The notes: a model not told the origin generated them from the letters alone. A DNA stretch of 64,000 nt from Sphaerisporangium sp040649355 (GCF_043197795.1 NZ_JBICTU010000015.1:144094-208093), one strand, 5' to 3'. Counted from the stretch's first letter, positions 1 to 9,326 are shown. Numbers and translations are program-made.

Positions 1-1323
1 CATGGCCTGGAGCATTGCCGGGTCCGGTGCCCGTACATCGGCCAGTGCCTCGCGCCAGTCGGCGCTCGCCGCCCCAGTGGGATTAAGCAGGGCGTCGAAG
101 TCGTGTGCCCGTACCACCACGGTGATGCTGGGCCCGGTGGGAGGCGTCTCCCGGATGGCGTCGGTGGCGAATCGACAGGCCTCCTCGATCTCCCCAGCCT
201 TGGCCAGAGCACATGCGTAGGCGAAGCGCACAAGCGCCGGATCGTTGGAAGCACTGTTGTCGTACGAGGCGAGCGCGCGGCTCACGGCCTCCGCCGTGCC
301 GTCCAGGTCACCGAGATCGGCTCGCCCACGTGCCTCGTAGAAGGTGTGCCTTTCGGGTTGGAACGACAGGATGCCCGGCTGAAGCTCGTCGGCTGAGCAT
401 CGCTCCAAGGTGGTGCGGGACCTGCTGATGGCTCGTTCGAAGGCGGTCCGATCGCCCAGGGACGCGTGGGCCAACGCGGCGAGCCCCCACATCCACGCGA
501 TAGCGGGAGTGGCGCCCACCGCGTGCTCCAGCCTTGCGGTGACGGTCGTCAGGACTGAGCGTGGGTCCGCCGAATATGTCGGCATGAGTGCGGCGCTGGT
601 CAGCGCGAGGTCACCGAGGTAGAGGTCTCCTGCCTCGTCCGCCGCCCGCCTCGCAGCGGCGTACCAGCGGCGAGCCAGCGGAAAGTGATTGGCGCAGAAC
701 ATGATCTCGCCGACGACGATGGAGAGCTTGGCTCCTACTCGCGTCAGCCGACGTTGCGCCTCGGCCGGCTGCCTGTAGGCGAGCAACTCCCTGACGCTCG
801 CCAAATGAAGGAGCGCTTCCGGCAGCACCGACGGCGGTGGAACCTTCTGGCCGAGCCGGTCGGCTTCGTTCTCCAGAAAGAGCAGCCGAGCTTCGCCGAC
901 GTTACTGGAGTCGAGTGCCTGCTCGAACAGGTCAGGGCCGCGCAAGATGCTCTCGCTGAGGCCGATGGCCAAGGTGGTCGCGCCGAGTTGGAATACCTCT
1001 CGCCGTCTCGTGGCCGCCTCCCGAGGGTCGGGGCGCATGGCATGAACGCCGGAGTCCTTTCCTACAGGGTCGTACGGCGCGAGGAGTTCCGCAACGGTGT
1101 GGCCGGGAAACATCCGCTCTAGGACCCGGCAATGGTCGGCATGCGGCTTGGTCTTCAGGTGGCCTTTGAGCCAGCGACCGAAAGCCTCCCGGCTCGGCGA
1201 CGACCCGATCAGGTTGCGATCGAGGCTCCGGGCCACCTTGTCGTACTCCAAGCAGAACGCCCGATGCGTCTCCTGATGACGCTTCATCAGCAACACCTTC
1301 AGCAACGTCTGCCGGCCAGACAT
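1..1323 (-). CDS. XRE/TPR-type transcriptional regulator, 3' end beyond the window
   Basis: An uninterrupted minus-strand frame starts at an ATG at 1323 and runs for 441 codons to base 1 without a stop, so the C-terminus lies outside the window. The first ~75 residues look like the degenerate helix-turn-helix region of actinomycete XRE-family regulators (SREAFGRWLKG near residues 43-53, then a MFPGHTVAELLAPY segment). The rest is Ala/Leu/Arg-rich helical repeat sequence with TPR character (for example PLARRWYAAARRAADEAG). Proteins of this build are common in Streptomyces and Streptosporangium, usually as orphan regulators with unknown ligands. No operon partner is visible; upstream is a 416-base gap. 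Family placement is by recall of sequence pattern; the ligand and targets are unknown. Confidence 0.75.
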   Translation of the reverse strand, partial: MSGRQTLLKVLLMKRHQETHRAFCLEYDKVARSLDRNLIGSSPSREAFGRWLKGHLKTKPHADHCRVLERMFPGHTVAELLAPYDPVGKDSGVHAMRPDPREAATRRREVFQLGATTLAIGLSESILRGPDLFEQALDSSNVGEARLLFLENEADRLGQKVPPPSVLPEALLHLASVRELLAYRQPAEAQRRLTRVGAKLSIVVGEIMFCANHFPLARRWYAAARRAADEAGDLYLGDLALTSAALMPTYSADPRSVLTTVTARLEHAVGATPAIAWMWGLAALAHASLGDRTAFERAISRSRTTLERCSADELQPGILSFQPERHTFYEARGRADLGDLDGTAEAVSRALASYDNSASNDPALVRFAYACALAKAGEIEEACRFATDAIRETPPTGPSITVVVRAHDFDALLNPTGAASADWREALADVRAPDPAMLQAM

Positions 1324-1739
1324 GGGCGATACCCACCCTCCGCTATCGATCACCTACAATAAGTCACCTCTGCACACGGTAAAGCTTCTCACCACCGCGT
1401 TCAGCTTCTTTCCTACGACGACACAGACAAGACACACCGGCGACAGCCCGATGACCTGTCACGCCGAACCGGACCGCTCCGCGTGATCCTCAGCGGCCCG
1501 ACCCGAGCTACGCAAACGGCCCGAATTAAACCGGTACACGAAATCACCGGACACCCCGAGGCAGACAGGGGTGACCCAGGCACATCATCGGAGCCACTCC
1601 GCGCGGCGCCCAGACCCCCAAACGGCGACTGGCCCTGGGCGAACGTAGTGAAAGGGCTGAGATAGCGGCTCCGCTTCATCCCGTATTAGCCAGAGTCGAT
1701 TTCACCCTAAGTAGCAACCCAGCTCCGGATGGTTACGAG
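1324..1739. other. Gene-free stretch, nothing recognised
   Basis: About 416 bases with no credible reading frame, no RNA gene and no strong repeat. It must hold the promoter for the minus-strand TPR regulator that starts at 1323. I could not pick a convincing -35/-10 pair. Confidence 0.5.
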
Positions 1740-2359
1740 ATGATGACCGCGTGCATCCCCCCCGCATCGACTTTGGCCGGATACATCGACGAATCGATCC
1801 ACACCGGTGCCCGCCTGTACGTGATCGGTCTCGTAGTGGCGGACCCGGGCATCGCGGACGACGTCAGACGTCATGTGTCGGCACTGGTTCCCTCCGCGCG
1901 CCCGCCGCACTGGGCGATGGAGGACGAGCCGACCCGTGCTGCACTGATCAAGGAGATCGGTGCCATTCCGGTCGAAGCACATGTGTACGGCTGCCGCTTC
2001 GAACGGCCGAAGCGCAAAGAGGCCGCGCGAGCGCGTCCCTGACGTGGCTGGCGCAGGACCTGCCGCGCCAGGCCCGTGAGGTCGTGGTGGCCGAGCGGGA
2101 GGCAAGCCAGGACCGACAGGACCGGAAGGTTCTTGGCGGGCTGGCAGGACGACCGGCGCGCTTCGCGTACCGGCATGCTCCCTATGCGAAGGAGCCACTG
2201 CTCTGGCTGGCGGACGTCATCGTGAGCAGCACGGCCAAACTGCTGGCACTCGATGAGGACATGACGGGCCGGGGACTTGACTCCGTGCTCGATACATCGG
2301 CTGCGAGCCCGAGTAGTCTGCGAACACGCGAAAGCCGGGCCACCACCTGCGGAGGTTAA
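1740..2359 (+). pseudogene. Frameshifted DUF3800-like protein
   Basis: Two overlapping frames together give one protein. Frame one (from 1740) carries the N-terminal YIDES motif and reads to a stop at 2040-2042. The continuation (LTWLAQDLPRQAREVVVAER, then KEPLLWLADVIVSS near the end) lies one frame over and stops at 2359. A single indel around 2020-2042 would restore a protein of ~200 residues. The YIDES start and the late LLWLADV motif match a small actinomycete family of DUF3800-like proteins, which are RNase H-fold and often linked to mobile or defence DNA. It sits beside decayed DNA and a toxin-antitoxin-like pair. A sequencing error is the alternative to a real frameshift. Confidence 0.6.
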
Positions 2360-2884
2360 CCCGGCTCCACTTCATGACCCCGAGTGGGCCATGCATCACC
2401 CATGGTAGCCGGGCCGTCGCAGCGTCTGTCAAGCCGATAGCCCACATGGCCGAGGAACACCGCGCTCATCACGTCCCGCCCTGTCAGTTATACGGCTCGC
2501 GTCTGGCGATACTCGGGTCGTGCCCGCCGCTTGCTCCGTTCTCGGGCTGACCAGGGCCGGTCGGCGAGTATCGCTTACCGTCGATGGCCCACACCATGGG
2601 CTTGGAGCGGTCGTTCGCCCAGGCGGCCCGGACATTCCGGAAACCCAGCAGACCCAGACCTTGCTGGAGAATCTGGAGCAGCTTTACCACTGACGCAACC
2701 CGCCCCGACCTAGGCATACCGTCCATGGCGATCTCTCGCGTCCGGGCTCGTCCATGGCCGTTATCACCCAGATATCACTCAGCCACGGTCCAGGCGAGGG
2801 GTTGAGGGACACTATGCATGCCTAGACATGGAACCTGGGCAGTTGGAGCTCGATATGATCTTCAACTGGATAACAAAGATCAAG
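2360..2884. other. Decayed or non-coding stretch
   Basis: About 525 bases between the broken DUF3800-like gene and the RelE-like gene. The short minus-strand frames here (for example 2484-2726) show no recognisable domain and no good ribosome site. Base composition is lower in GC than the flanks. It reads as remnant DNA of a mobile region, but I could not identify the source. Confidence 0.4.
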
Positions 2885-3133
2885 CTACATCCACTGCACG
2901 CGGACGATGTATACCTCGCGTTGGGGCTCCAACACTAGATAGGTCACGAGTCCACGCTCTCCAAACGGCATGACCCGCATGTTGCCATCGGGCTTGCTGG
3001 GCGCTTGCGGTCCGCCGGCCCAGGGCTCCAGCTCAACCAAGTCCAGCACCCCGACCAGATACCGTATGGCATCCTCGGGGAGGGCCGCGATCTGTTCTTG
3101 AGCGACAGGATCGGGCTCAACGATCGAGTACAC
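2885..3133 (-). CDS. RelE/ParE-like toxin candidate
   Basis: An 82-residue protein with a GTG start at 3133, which directly abuts the TAG stop (3134-3136) of the upstream gene, so the two are translationally coupled. The pattern is RelE/ParE-like: a short helix pair at the N-terminus (PVAQEQIAALPEDAIRYLVGVLDLV), then beta strands with a central RVMPFGERGLVTYLVL and a final YIVRVQWM strand. That is the usual length for the superfamily. Members inhibit translation by cutting mRNA or act on gyrase, but the catalytic residues are too variable to call from sequence alone. The partner is the DUF6247-like protein just upstream. Function as a toxin is inference from fold pattern and gene order. Confidence 0.6.
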   Translation of the reverse strand: MYSIVEPDPVAQEQIAALPEDAIRYLVGVLDLVELEPWAGGPQAPSKPDGNMRVMPFGERGLVTYLVLEPQREVYIVRVQWM

Positions 3134-3478
3134 CTACCGCTCGACCCCGCGCTCAGCCAGCAGTTGGCGCCACGTCTTGTCTCCCCGAGGGAGCGGCTTG
3201 CCGACGTCAGCCAGTTTCTGGACACGGGCAGACCGCTCGTAGAGATCTCTACGACCCTGCGGATCCTTGATCGAGTCGCACGCGATAAGCCACCAGGTAT
3301 GGATGAACTCGCTTAGCCGGCCGAGGTCCAAACTGGCGCGGACCTCAGCCAAGACGACGTCAAGACCCGCGTCGAACCCATCTCGGTCCTGCGGCACGAC
3401 CAACGCTCTGCGGATGGCGCGCAGATTCTTCTCCGGCAGGGGGCCTTCGGGGGTGAACTCGTGCGGTTGCGCGCTCAT
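3134..3478 (-). CDS. DUF6247-like protein, antitoxin candidate
   Basis: A 114-residue, charged, mostly helical protein that precedes the RelE-like gene with no gap. It contains AIRRALVVPQDRDGFDAGL, typical of the small actinomycete DUF6247 family, which is found next to RelE-like genes. There is no obvious helix-turn-helix or ribbon-helix-helix. The C-terminal half (DLYERSARVQKLADVGKPLP) is basic and could be the region that neutralises the partner. The ATG start at 3478 is followed on the other side by the promoter region of the anti-sigma-like gene. Antitoxin function is inferred from order and coupling. Confidence 0.55.
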   Translation of the reverse strand: MSAQPHEFTPEGPLPEKNLRAIRRALVVPQDRDGFDAGLDVVLAEVRASLDLGRLSEFIHTWWLIACDSIKDPQGRRDLYERSARVQKLADVGKPLPRGDKTWRQLLAERGVER

Positions 3479-3801
3479 GCCGCCAGTGTACTAACAGGTA
3501 CTTAGCGCGGCCCAGCCAATCGCAGGACCTTACGCAACATCGAGTGGCCACTCATCGCTCCCGAAGCCGCCAAGGTGGAAGCTGCCGCCCCACTCTCTCA
3601 GTCGGCCTGTGGGAGGGAGCTGACCACCGACGAATCGATGCCGGCTCCACCCACACCGTGAAGACTGACGTGCTACGGCACGGAAGGGACACGGGAGGGA
3701 CAGTTCCACGACCTTTCGCGGCGCAGCGGAACGCTGCTGGCAACCTCCTCCGCTTCCTAGCGTCACCGCCGAACGACAAGCGAGTGATGGAGGTAGCGCA
3801 G
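3479..3801. other. Intergenic region between divergent genes
   Basis: About 320 bases that must contain the divergent promoters of the DUF6247-like gene (minus) and the anti-sigma-like gene (plus). The plus-strand frame is open from 3544, but its upstream part is unlike the family, so I treat it as non-coding. No operator-like palindrome stood out. Confidence 0.4.
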
Positions 3802-4257
3802 ATGCCCGGTGAAGACGCCGGAGCGGGCCTGTGGGGGCACTGGGACAGTGATACGAGGCGCGGACGCCTGAGCGCCGGGGTCCGGTCGCTGGAGAAGGCG
3901 GTGTTCCGGGCCGGGGAGGTGAACGTGGGTGAGGCGCGGCTGTGGATACGCAAGGTCCTCGACGGTCATCCGCGCTGTGACGACGCGGTGCTCCTGCTGT
4001 CGGAGGCCGTGACCAACTCGGTGGTCCACACCCGTTCCACGGTGATCGGGACGGTGGTGCGCATGGAGGAGGACGGCCGCGTACAGATCGAGGTCGTCGA
4101 CGACGGCGCGGAGACCATGCCCTCCACCTGCCGCCACTCCCCCGGCGACCTCGTGGAGTCGGGACGCGGGATCGCGCTGATCCGCGCACTGTCGGACCGG
4201 TGGGGGTTCAGCGAGGAGAGCCCCCGCTGCGTCGTCTGGTTCGTCCTCGATCCGTAG
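3802..4257 (+). CDS. ATP-binding protein, RsbW-like anti-sigma/HATPase_c
   Basis: A 151-residue GHKL-fold ATP-binding protein. The N box is SEAVTNSVVHT (Glu68, Asn72), the G1 box VVDDGAETMP and the G2 box ESGRGIALIRAL. These are the signatures of the anti-sigma regulatory factor serine kinase family, which in actinomycetes is hugely expanded. I chose the ATG at 3802 because GGAGG at 3789-3793 sits 8 bases before it; the frame is open further upstream to 3544, but that extension has no family similarity. No sigma factor or anti-anti-sigma gene is adjacent, so the partner is unknown. Confidence 0.8.
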   Translation: MPGEDAGAGLWGHWDSDTRRGRLSAGVRSLEKAVFRAGEVNVGEARLWIRKVLDGHPRCDDAVLLLSEAVTNSVVHTRSTVIGTVVRMEEDGRVQIEVVDDGAETMPSTCRHSPGDLVESGRGIALIRALSDRWGFSEESPRCVVWFVLDP

Positions 4258-4422
4258 TGGTTCACGGGACCCGGGGCGGAGGCCGGGCGGACCCCGCCGC
4301 CGGCCTGCCGCTTCACATGTCGGTGGCGGCCCGCCACCGGCCTGCCGCGTCACGTGTCGGGGGCGGCCCGCCACCCGCCTGCGGCGTCATGGTGTCGGCG
4401 TCGGCCTGTGGCGGGCGTGGCG

Positions 4423-6321
4423 TCAGGTGTCTACGTCTGCCTGTGGGCGGCCGCCGGACAGGAGCGGGTAGCCGGGTCCCCGGTCGAAGAATGCGGGTGG
4501 CCGCGCGGTACGGAGCTCCGCGCGGAGCCTCTCCGTGGCGTCGAGGTCGACCCGAGGTTCCCCGCCCGAACCGGCCGAACCGGCCGAACCGGCCGAACCG
4601 GCCGAAGCGTCCGAACCGGCCGAAGCGTCGGAGTCGCCCGGGTCGTGCAGGATGACGCCGTAGTCGTCGTGGGCCGCTTTCGCCGAGACCTTGCCGTCGC
4701 GGACGTCCGCCGCCACCAGCGCCGGGTCGCGGTCGTACGGTGAGCCCCAGCCGCCGCCCCCGGTGGTCCTGACCCGGACGATCTCGCCCTCCTTCACCGG
4801 GAAGTCGTCGACGAGCCCCTCCATCTCCCGGTCGCCGACGGTCACGAGGAACGGACGTCCGGCCCTGCCGCCGTTCACTCCCCAGCACGCGAGGATCGAG
4901 CGGTCGGCGATGGACATGAACGAGGCGTCCCGCAGCATGCGGATGTGCTTGTCGTACCCGAGACCGCCGCGGTAGAGCCCCGGGCCTCCGGAGTCGCGGG
5001 CGAGCCCGAGCCGCTCCACCCGGAAGGGCCAGCGCGACTCGGCGAACTCCACGGGGATGTTGCGCGAGTCGGGGACGACGTGGATCGTGTCCTCCCCGTC
5101 GGCGTACCAGCGTCCGCCCGAACCGCCGCCGAGCACCTCCCTCATGAGGTACGGCCGGCCCTCGTGGTCGTCCCCGTACACGCCGGTGTAGCGGATGGTC
5201 TCCTGGTCGGCGGGCATGCGCCCGCCGGTGGCCTTGGCGAGCACCCCGGCGAGCACGCCGAGCAGGCGCAGGATGACGAAGGTACGGGCGTTCGTCGGCG
5301 CCGGGAAGATCGGCGTCAGCAGGGTCCCCTTCTCGGGGAACCTCATCTCGATCAGCGGCACGACGCCCTCGTTGACGTCCAGCTCCGCCATCCGCTCGGG
5401 GGTGTCGGCGAGGTTGCGGAGGATCGGCGCCAGCCACTTCTTCAGGAACACCCCGTCGGCGTAGTCGCCGGCGTGGTTGATCGGGCCCTTGGCCTGCGGC
5501 GAGGTGCCGGTGAAGTCGATGACGAGCGGCTTGTCCGCCGCGTGGTCGACGGTCAGCGTGATCCGCTGGGCGTGCAGTCTCGGCTCGTCCACGCCGTCGT
5601 GCTCGGCGTAGTCCTCCCAGACGTGGACCCCCTCGGGGATCTTGGCGAGCAGCTCGCGGCGGAACGTCTCGGTGGTATTGGAGATGATCGCGTCGAAGCA
5701 CGCCTCGACCGCGGCCCTTCCGTACCGGCCGAACAGCTCGCCGAGGCGGCGGGCTCCCATCAGGCAGGCCGAGCACTCGGCGTCGAGGTCCCCGGCCAGG
5801 GAGTCGGGCATGCGGGAGTTGCGGGTCATGATGGTCAGGGCGGCGCGGTTGGGCTCGCCGCGGTCCCACAGCTTGATCGGGGGGACCATCAGCCCCTCCT
5901 CGAAGGCGCTGCGCGCGTGGGAGGGCATCGAGCCGGGCACGGCCCCGCCGATGTCGTCGTGGTGGCCGAACGCCTGCACGAACGCGACCACCTCGCCGTC
6001 GTGGAACACCGGCACGGTGACGCACAGGTCAGGGAGGTGGCCGATGCCGCCCTCGGACAGGTAGACGTCGTTGTGGAAGAAGACGTCACCGGGGTTCATC
6101 TCGGATACCGGGAAGTCGCGCACGATCGGCTGGACGAGGGCGGAGTACGAGCGGCCGGTCAGCTTGCGCAGCCGTACGTCGTGGATTCCCGCCCGGAAGT
6201 CGTGCGCGTCACGGATCATCGGGGAGCGGGCCGTGCGGGCGATCGCCGTCTCGACCTCCATCTCCACCGACGCGAGCGTCCCTTCGACGATCTCGACCAG
6301 CACCGGGTCAACCGTTGTCAC
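4423..6321 (-). CDS. hyuB: Hydantoinase B/oxoprolinase family protein
   Basis: A 632-residue protein of the HyuB family, the partner of HyuA in ATP-dependent hydrolysis of hydantoins, 5-oxoproline or related cyclic amides (also acetophenone carboxylase). Family features include the N-terminal DPVLVEIVEGTLASVEMEVE, NPGDVFFHNDVYLSEGGIGHLPD and the glycine-rich GGSGGRWYADGEDT and GGGGWGSPYDRDP segments. It overlaps the hyuA stop by four bases, so the pair is one operon. Residues ~564-588 are an Ala-Gly-Ser repeat (bases ~4561-4630) that most homologues should lack. The true substrate cannot be told from sequence; no hydantoin racemase or carbamoylase is nearby. Confidence 0.88.
   Translation of the reverse strand: MTTVDPVLVEIVEGTLASVEMEVETAIARTARSPMIRDAHDFRAGIHDVRLRKLTGRSYSALVQPIVRDFPVSEMNPGDVFFHNDVYLSEGGIGHLPDLCVTVPVFHDGEVVAFVQAFGHHDDIGGAVPGSMPSHARSAFEEGLMVPPIKLWDRGEPNRAALTIMTRNSRMPDSLAGDLDAECSACLMGARRLGELFGRYGRAAVEACFDAIISNTTETFRRELLAKIPEGVHVWEDYAEHDGVDEPRLHAQRITLTVDHAADKPLVIDFTGTSPQAKGPINHAGDYADGVFLKKWLAPILRNLADTPERMAELDVNEGVVPLIEMRFPEKGTLLTPIFPAPTNARTFVILRLLGVLAGVLAKATGGRMPADQETIRYTGVYGDDHEGRPYLMREVLGGGSGGRWYADGEDTIHVVPDSRNIPVEFAESRWPFRVERLGLARDSGGPGLYRGGLGYDKHIRMLRDASFMSIADRSILACWGVNGGRAGRPFLVTVGDREMEGLVDDFPVKEGEIVRVRTTGGGGWGSPYDRDPALVAADVRDGKVSAKAAHDDYGVILHDPGDSDASAGSDASAGSAGSAGSAGSGGEPRVDLDATERLRAELRTARPPAFFDRGPGYPLLSGGRPQADVDT
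4561..4632. repeat. Nine-base tandem repeat inside hyuB
   Basis: Repeats of cgaaccggc with cgaagcgtc variants, in frame with the gene, encode an Ala-Gly-Ser/Asp-Ala-Ser run near the HyuB C-terminus. Repeat length is a multiple of three, so copy-number change would leave the reading frame intact. Confidence 0.85.
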
Positions 6322-8474
6322 TCGCCCGCTCCGTCCTTGTGCGCGGTGGTCCGGCGGACCACGAGGTTGGCGTGCCGGTCCACCTCGGCGGTGAAGCCCG
6401 GATGCAGGGGCAGCGTCGAGCCATACTCCTCGATCACCGCGGGCCCGGTGACGACGTCACCGCGGCGCAGGTCGCCGCGCCGGTGGACGGGCGCGGTCCA
6501 CCAGCCGTTCTCCTGGAGCGGCGAGTCCGGGTCCTCGTCGAAGTACACCAGCCGGTCAGCGGGGGGCACGCTCACCGCGTCACCGGCCGCGGGAAGCCCG
6601 CGGGACTCGGGAAGCGCGCGGAGCTCGGGAAGCCCGTGGGACTCGGGAAGCGCGCGGAGGTCGGGGAGCTCGGGGATGGCCGGGCGGGTGATGGGGCCGA
6701 TGCCGGAGACCCGCAGGTTGACCCATTCGACGGCGTGCCGGGGATCGTCGCGGTAGCCGTACCCGTAGAGCTTGTGGTGGGCCTCGTGGAACCGGTCGAG
6801 CACCTCCGCGCGCCACGCCTCGTCTACCGGACCGGCGGGGGCGGGCACGCGCACCTCGTACGCCTGGCCGTAGTAGCGCAGGTCGGCGCTGCGCGCGTAG
6901 ACGTGCCGGTCGCCGGGGAAGCCCTCGCGGTCGAGCGTGGCGGCGGCCTGGGCCTCCAGCTCGCCGAGGATGCCCGCCGCCGTGTCCAGGGAGAAGTCGC
7001 GGGTGACGTGCGTGCGGACGTAGTCGTTCTTCACGTCCACCGTGAGCAGCCCGAACGCCGACACGTTGCCGGGGTTGGGCGGCACGACGACCGCCGGGAC
7101 GGACAGGATGTCGATCAGACGGCAGACCAGCAGCGGCCCCGAGCCGCCGAAGGCCACCATCGGGAAGTCCCGCACGTCGAGCCCGCGCTTGACGGTGATC
7201 TGCCTGATGGCGTTCGACTGGTTGAAGGCGCTGATCTCAAGGACGCCGACGGCCGTGCGCTCGGGCGACAGGCCGAGCTTGCCCGCGAGCGCCTCGATGC
7301 CGGCCCTGGCCGCGTCCGCGTCCAGGGGGATCTCGCCGCCGAGCAGGTGGGGCGGCACGCGGCCGAGGAAGACGTGCGCGTCGGTGACCGTCACCTCGGT
7401 GCCGCCCTTGGCGTAGCAGATGGGGCCCGGGTCGGCTCCGGCCGACTTCGGCCCGACCTTCAGTGTGCCCTCGGGGGAGATCCACGCGATGGAGCCGCCG
7501 CCCGCGCCGACGGTCACGATGTCGATCATCGGGATCTTGCACGGGTAGCGGCCGATGGAGCCCTCGGTGGTGAGGGTGGGCTCGCCGTCGACCACGACCG
7601 CGACGTCCGTCGAGGTGCCGCCGCCGTCGAGGGTGATGACCGAAGGGTGCCCGCCCGTGCCCGCGATGAGCGCGGCGCCCAGCGCGCCCGCCGCCGGGCC
7701 CGACAGCACCGTCGTGATCGGCTGGTGGACCACCTCCGTCGCCGACAGCACCCCGCCGTTGCTCTTCATCACCGAGAACGGCATGCCGAGGCGCGAGGAC
7801 AGGTTCGCGATGTAGCGCCGCATGGTGGGCTTGACCGCCGCGTCGACCAGGGTCGTGACCGAGCGCTCGTACTCGCGGTACTCGCGGAGCACGTCGCTCG
7901 ACAGGGACACGACCGCGTCGGGATGCTCCCGCTCCAGCACGTCGCGCATGCGCCGCTCGTGCGCGGGGTTGGCGTACGAGTGCAGGAAGCACACGCCGAG
8001 CGCGGTGACGCCGCGGTCGCGGAACCACCGTGCCACCCGCACGGCCTCCTCCTCGTCGAACGGCCGCACCTCCTCGCCGAGGTGGTCGAGCCGCCCGCCG
8101 ACGGTCCTCACCCGGTGTACGGGCACGATGCGCGGCGGCTTGACCCAGAAGTATGAGTTCCCGTAGCCGTCCGGCACGCTCTGCCGGGCTATCTCCAGGA
8201 TGAACTCGAAGCCCTCGGTGGTGACGAAGCCCAGGTCGACCGGGCGGTCTTCGAGCAACTGGTTGGTCGCCACGGTCGTGCCGTGCACGATGCCGCCGAC
8301 CTCCGACAGGCTCCTGCCGGCCAGGACCTTGTGCACGCCGTTCATGAACCCGTCGGCGGGGTTGGCCGGAGTGGAGGGGGTCTTGGTCGTGATGATCTCA
8401 CCGGTCTGCTCGTCCACCGCGACCACGTCGGTGAACGTGCCCCCGGTGTCGACGCCGATTCGGACGCTGCGCAT
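6318..8474 (-). CDS. hyuA: Hydantoinase A/oxoprolinase family protein
   Basis: A 718-residue HyuA-type ATPase subunit with the actin/HSP70-like nucleotide fold. Visible landmarks are the N-terminal RIGVDTGGTFTDVVAVD phosphate-binding loop, VHGTTVATNQLLE, ITLDGGGTSTDVAVV and VAFGGSGPLLVCRL. It acts with HyuB to open cyclic amide rings at the cost of ATP. Start ATG at 8474. A proline/leucine-rich linker (residues ~600-628) is built from two near-identical 36-base units. The gene is divergent from thymidine kinase with ~210 bases between. Which cyclic amide it uses is unknown; the purine/pyrimidine catabolism block lies 14 kb away and could be related, but this is speculation. Confidence 0.88.
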   Translation of the reverse strand: MRSVRIGVDTGGTFTDVVAVDEQTGEIITTKTPSTPANPADGFMNGVHKVLAGRSLSEVGGIVHGTTVATNQLLEDRPVDLGFVTTEGFEFILEIARQSVPDGYGNSYFWVKPPRIVPVHRVRTVGGRLDHLGEEVRPFDEEEAVRVARWFRDRGVTALGVCFLHSYANPAHERRMRDVLEREHPDAVVSLSSDVLREYREYERSVTTLVDAAVKPTMRRYIANLSSRLGMPFSVMKSNGGVLSATEVVHQPITTVLSGPAAGALGAALIAGTGGHPSVITLDGGGTSTDVAVVVDGEPTLTTEGSIGRYPCKIPMIDIVTVGAGGGSIAWISPEGTLKVGPKSAGADPGPICYAKGGTEVTVTDAHVFLGRVPPHLLGGEIPLDADAARAGIEALAGKLGLSPERTAVGVLEISAFNQSNAIRQITVKRGLDVRDFPMVAFGGSGPLLVCRLIDILSVPAVVVPPNPGNVSAFGLLTVDVKNDYVRTHVTRDFSLDTAAGILGELEAQAAATLDREGFPGDRHVYARSADLRYYGQAYEVRVPAPAGPVDEAWRAEVLDRFHEAHHKLYGYGYRDDPRHAVEWVNLRVSGIGPITRPAIPELPDLRALPESHGLPELRALPESRGLPAAGDAVSVPPADRLVYFDEDPDSPLQENGWWTAPVHRRGDLRRGDVVTGPAVIEEYGSTLPLHPGFTAEVDRHANLVVRRTTAHKDGAGE
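6602..6673. repeat. Two 36-base direct repeats inside hyuA
   Basis: Units 6602-6637 and 6638-6673 are nearly identical and in frame. They encode LPESRALPEL-type dodecads in the linker before the C-terminal domain of HyuA. The length of 36 keeps the frame. Confidence 0.8.
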
Positions 8475-8670
8475 GCCTTCAGTGTCTACTGAACCCCTCC
8501 GGATTCAGGAATCAGCAACAACCGCCAAGGAATCATCCACCCGTAGGCAGATCTCGCTTCCCCCATCGTCACCGCGTCCTCGCAGGCCATGGGCGCCACC
8601 GTCGGCCGCCCCGGGCGTCTTCCTACTCCGTCACGCGTCGACCCGGCCGGAGGGATGAGCGACCGAACTG

Positions 8671-8684
8671 TATGCTGACGCCCC
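8671..8684 (+). promoter_or_regulatory. Likely -10 element of leaderless tdk
   Basis: TATGCT at 8671-8676 ends 8 bases before the GTG start at 8685, and no ribosome-binding site precedes the start. That geometry fits a leaderless transcript beginning at or next to the start codon, which is common in actinomycetes. No good -35 is visible. Confidence 0.5.
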
Positions 8685-9326
8685 GTGAGTGAAATGTCCG
8701 CCCTATCCGCCGCGCCCGCACATCCCCACCGCGACGGCGTTCTGAGGTTCTTCCACGGCCCCATGGACTGCGGGAAGTCCACGCTGGCGCTGCAGATGAA
8801 CTACAACCACGGCCGCCAGGGCAGGCGGGGGCTGGTGCTCACCAAGCACGACCGTTCGGGCGGACCTCAGGTCACCAGCCGTATAGGGCTCGGGCTCGAA
8901 GCCATCGAGGTCCTCGACGACCTCGACCTGGTGGAGCTCGTACGGGCGCACGACCCCGTCGACTACCTCATCTGCGACGAGGCGTGCTTCTACACGGTCG
9001 CCCAGATCGAGCAGCTCGCCGACCTGGTCGACGCGCACGGCGTCGACGTCTACGCGTTCGGCCTGGCCTCGGACTTCCGGTCGCGGATGTTCCCGGCGGC
9101 GCAGCGCCTGTTCGAGCTGGCCGACGAGGTGTCGCGGTTGCAGGTCGAGGTGCTCTGCTGGTGCGGGCGCGAGGGCAGGCTCAACGCCCGCGTCGTCGAC
9201 GGGATCATGGCCCGCACCGGTGAGCAGGTTGTCATCGCCGACACCGACGGCGCGCAGGTGCACTACCGCGTGCTGTGCCGCCGGCACTACCGCACCGGCG
9301 ACCTCGGCGTCGCGGTCCACGCCTAG
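8685..9326 (+). CDS. tdk: Thymidine kinase (type II)
   Basis: A 213-residue thymidine kinase that phosphorylates thymidine to dTMP in the pyrimidine salvage route. The P-loop is GPMDCGKST at residues 25-33, the DE motif is LICDEACF, and the lasso-like C-terminal region with zinc-type cysteines is LCWCGREG and LCRRHY. Length fits the bacterial type II family. The GTG at 8685 lacks a Shine-Dalgarno site but follows a -10-like TATGCT closely, so a leaderless message is likely; ATG at 8694 is the alternative. It is a single gene facing a DsbA-like gene. Confidence 0.92.
   Translation: MSEMSALSAAPAHPHRDGVLRFFHGPMDCGKSTLALQMNYNHGRQGRRGLVLTKHDRSGGPQVTSRIGLGLEAIEVLDDLDLVELVRAHDPVDYLICDEACFYTVAQIEQLADLVDAHGVDVYAFGLASDFRSRMFPAAQRLFELADEVSRLQVEVLCWCGREGRLNARVVDGIMARTGEQVVIADTDGAQVHYRVLCRRHYRTGDLGVAVHA

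Noticed and set aside
6315..8156. A 613-codon plus-strand frame over hyuA
   Set aside because: Shadow of hyuA; composition is dominated by Arg, Val, Gly and His without any motif.
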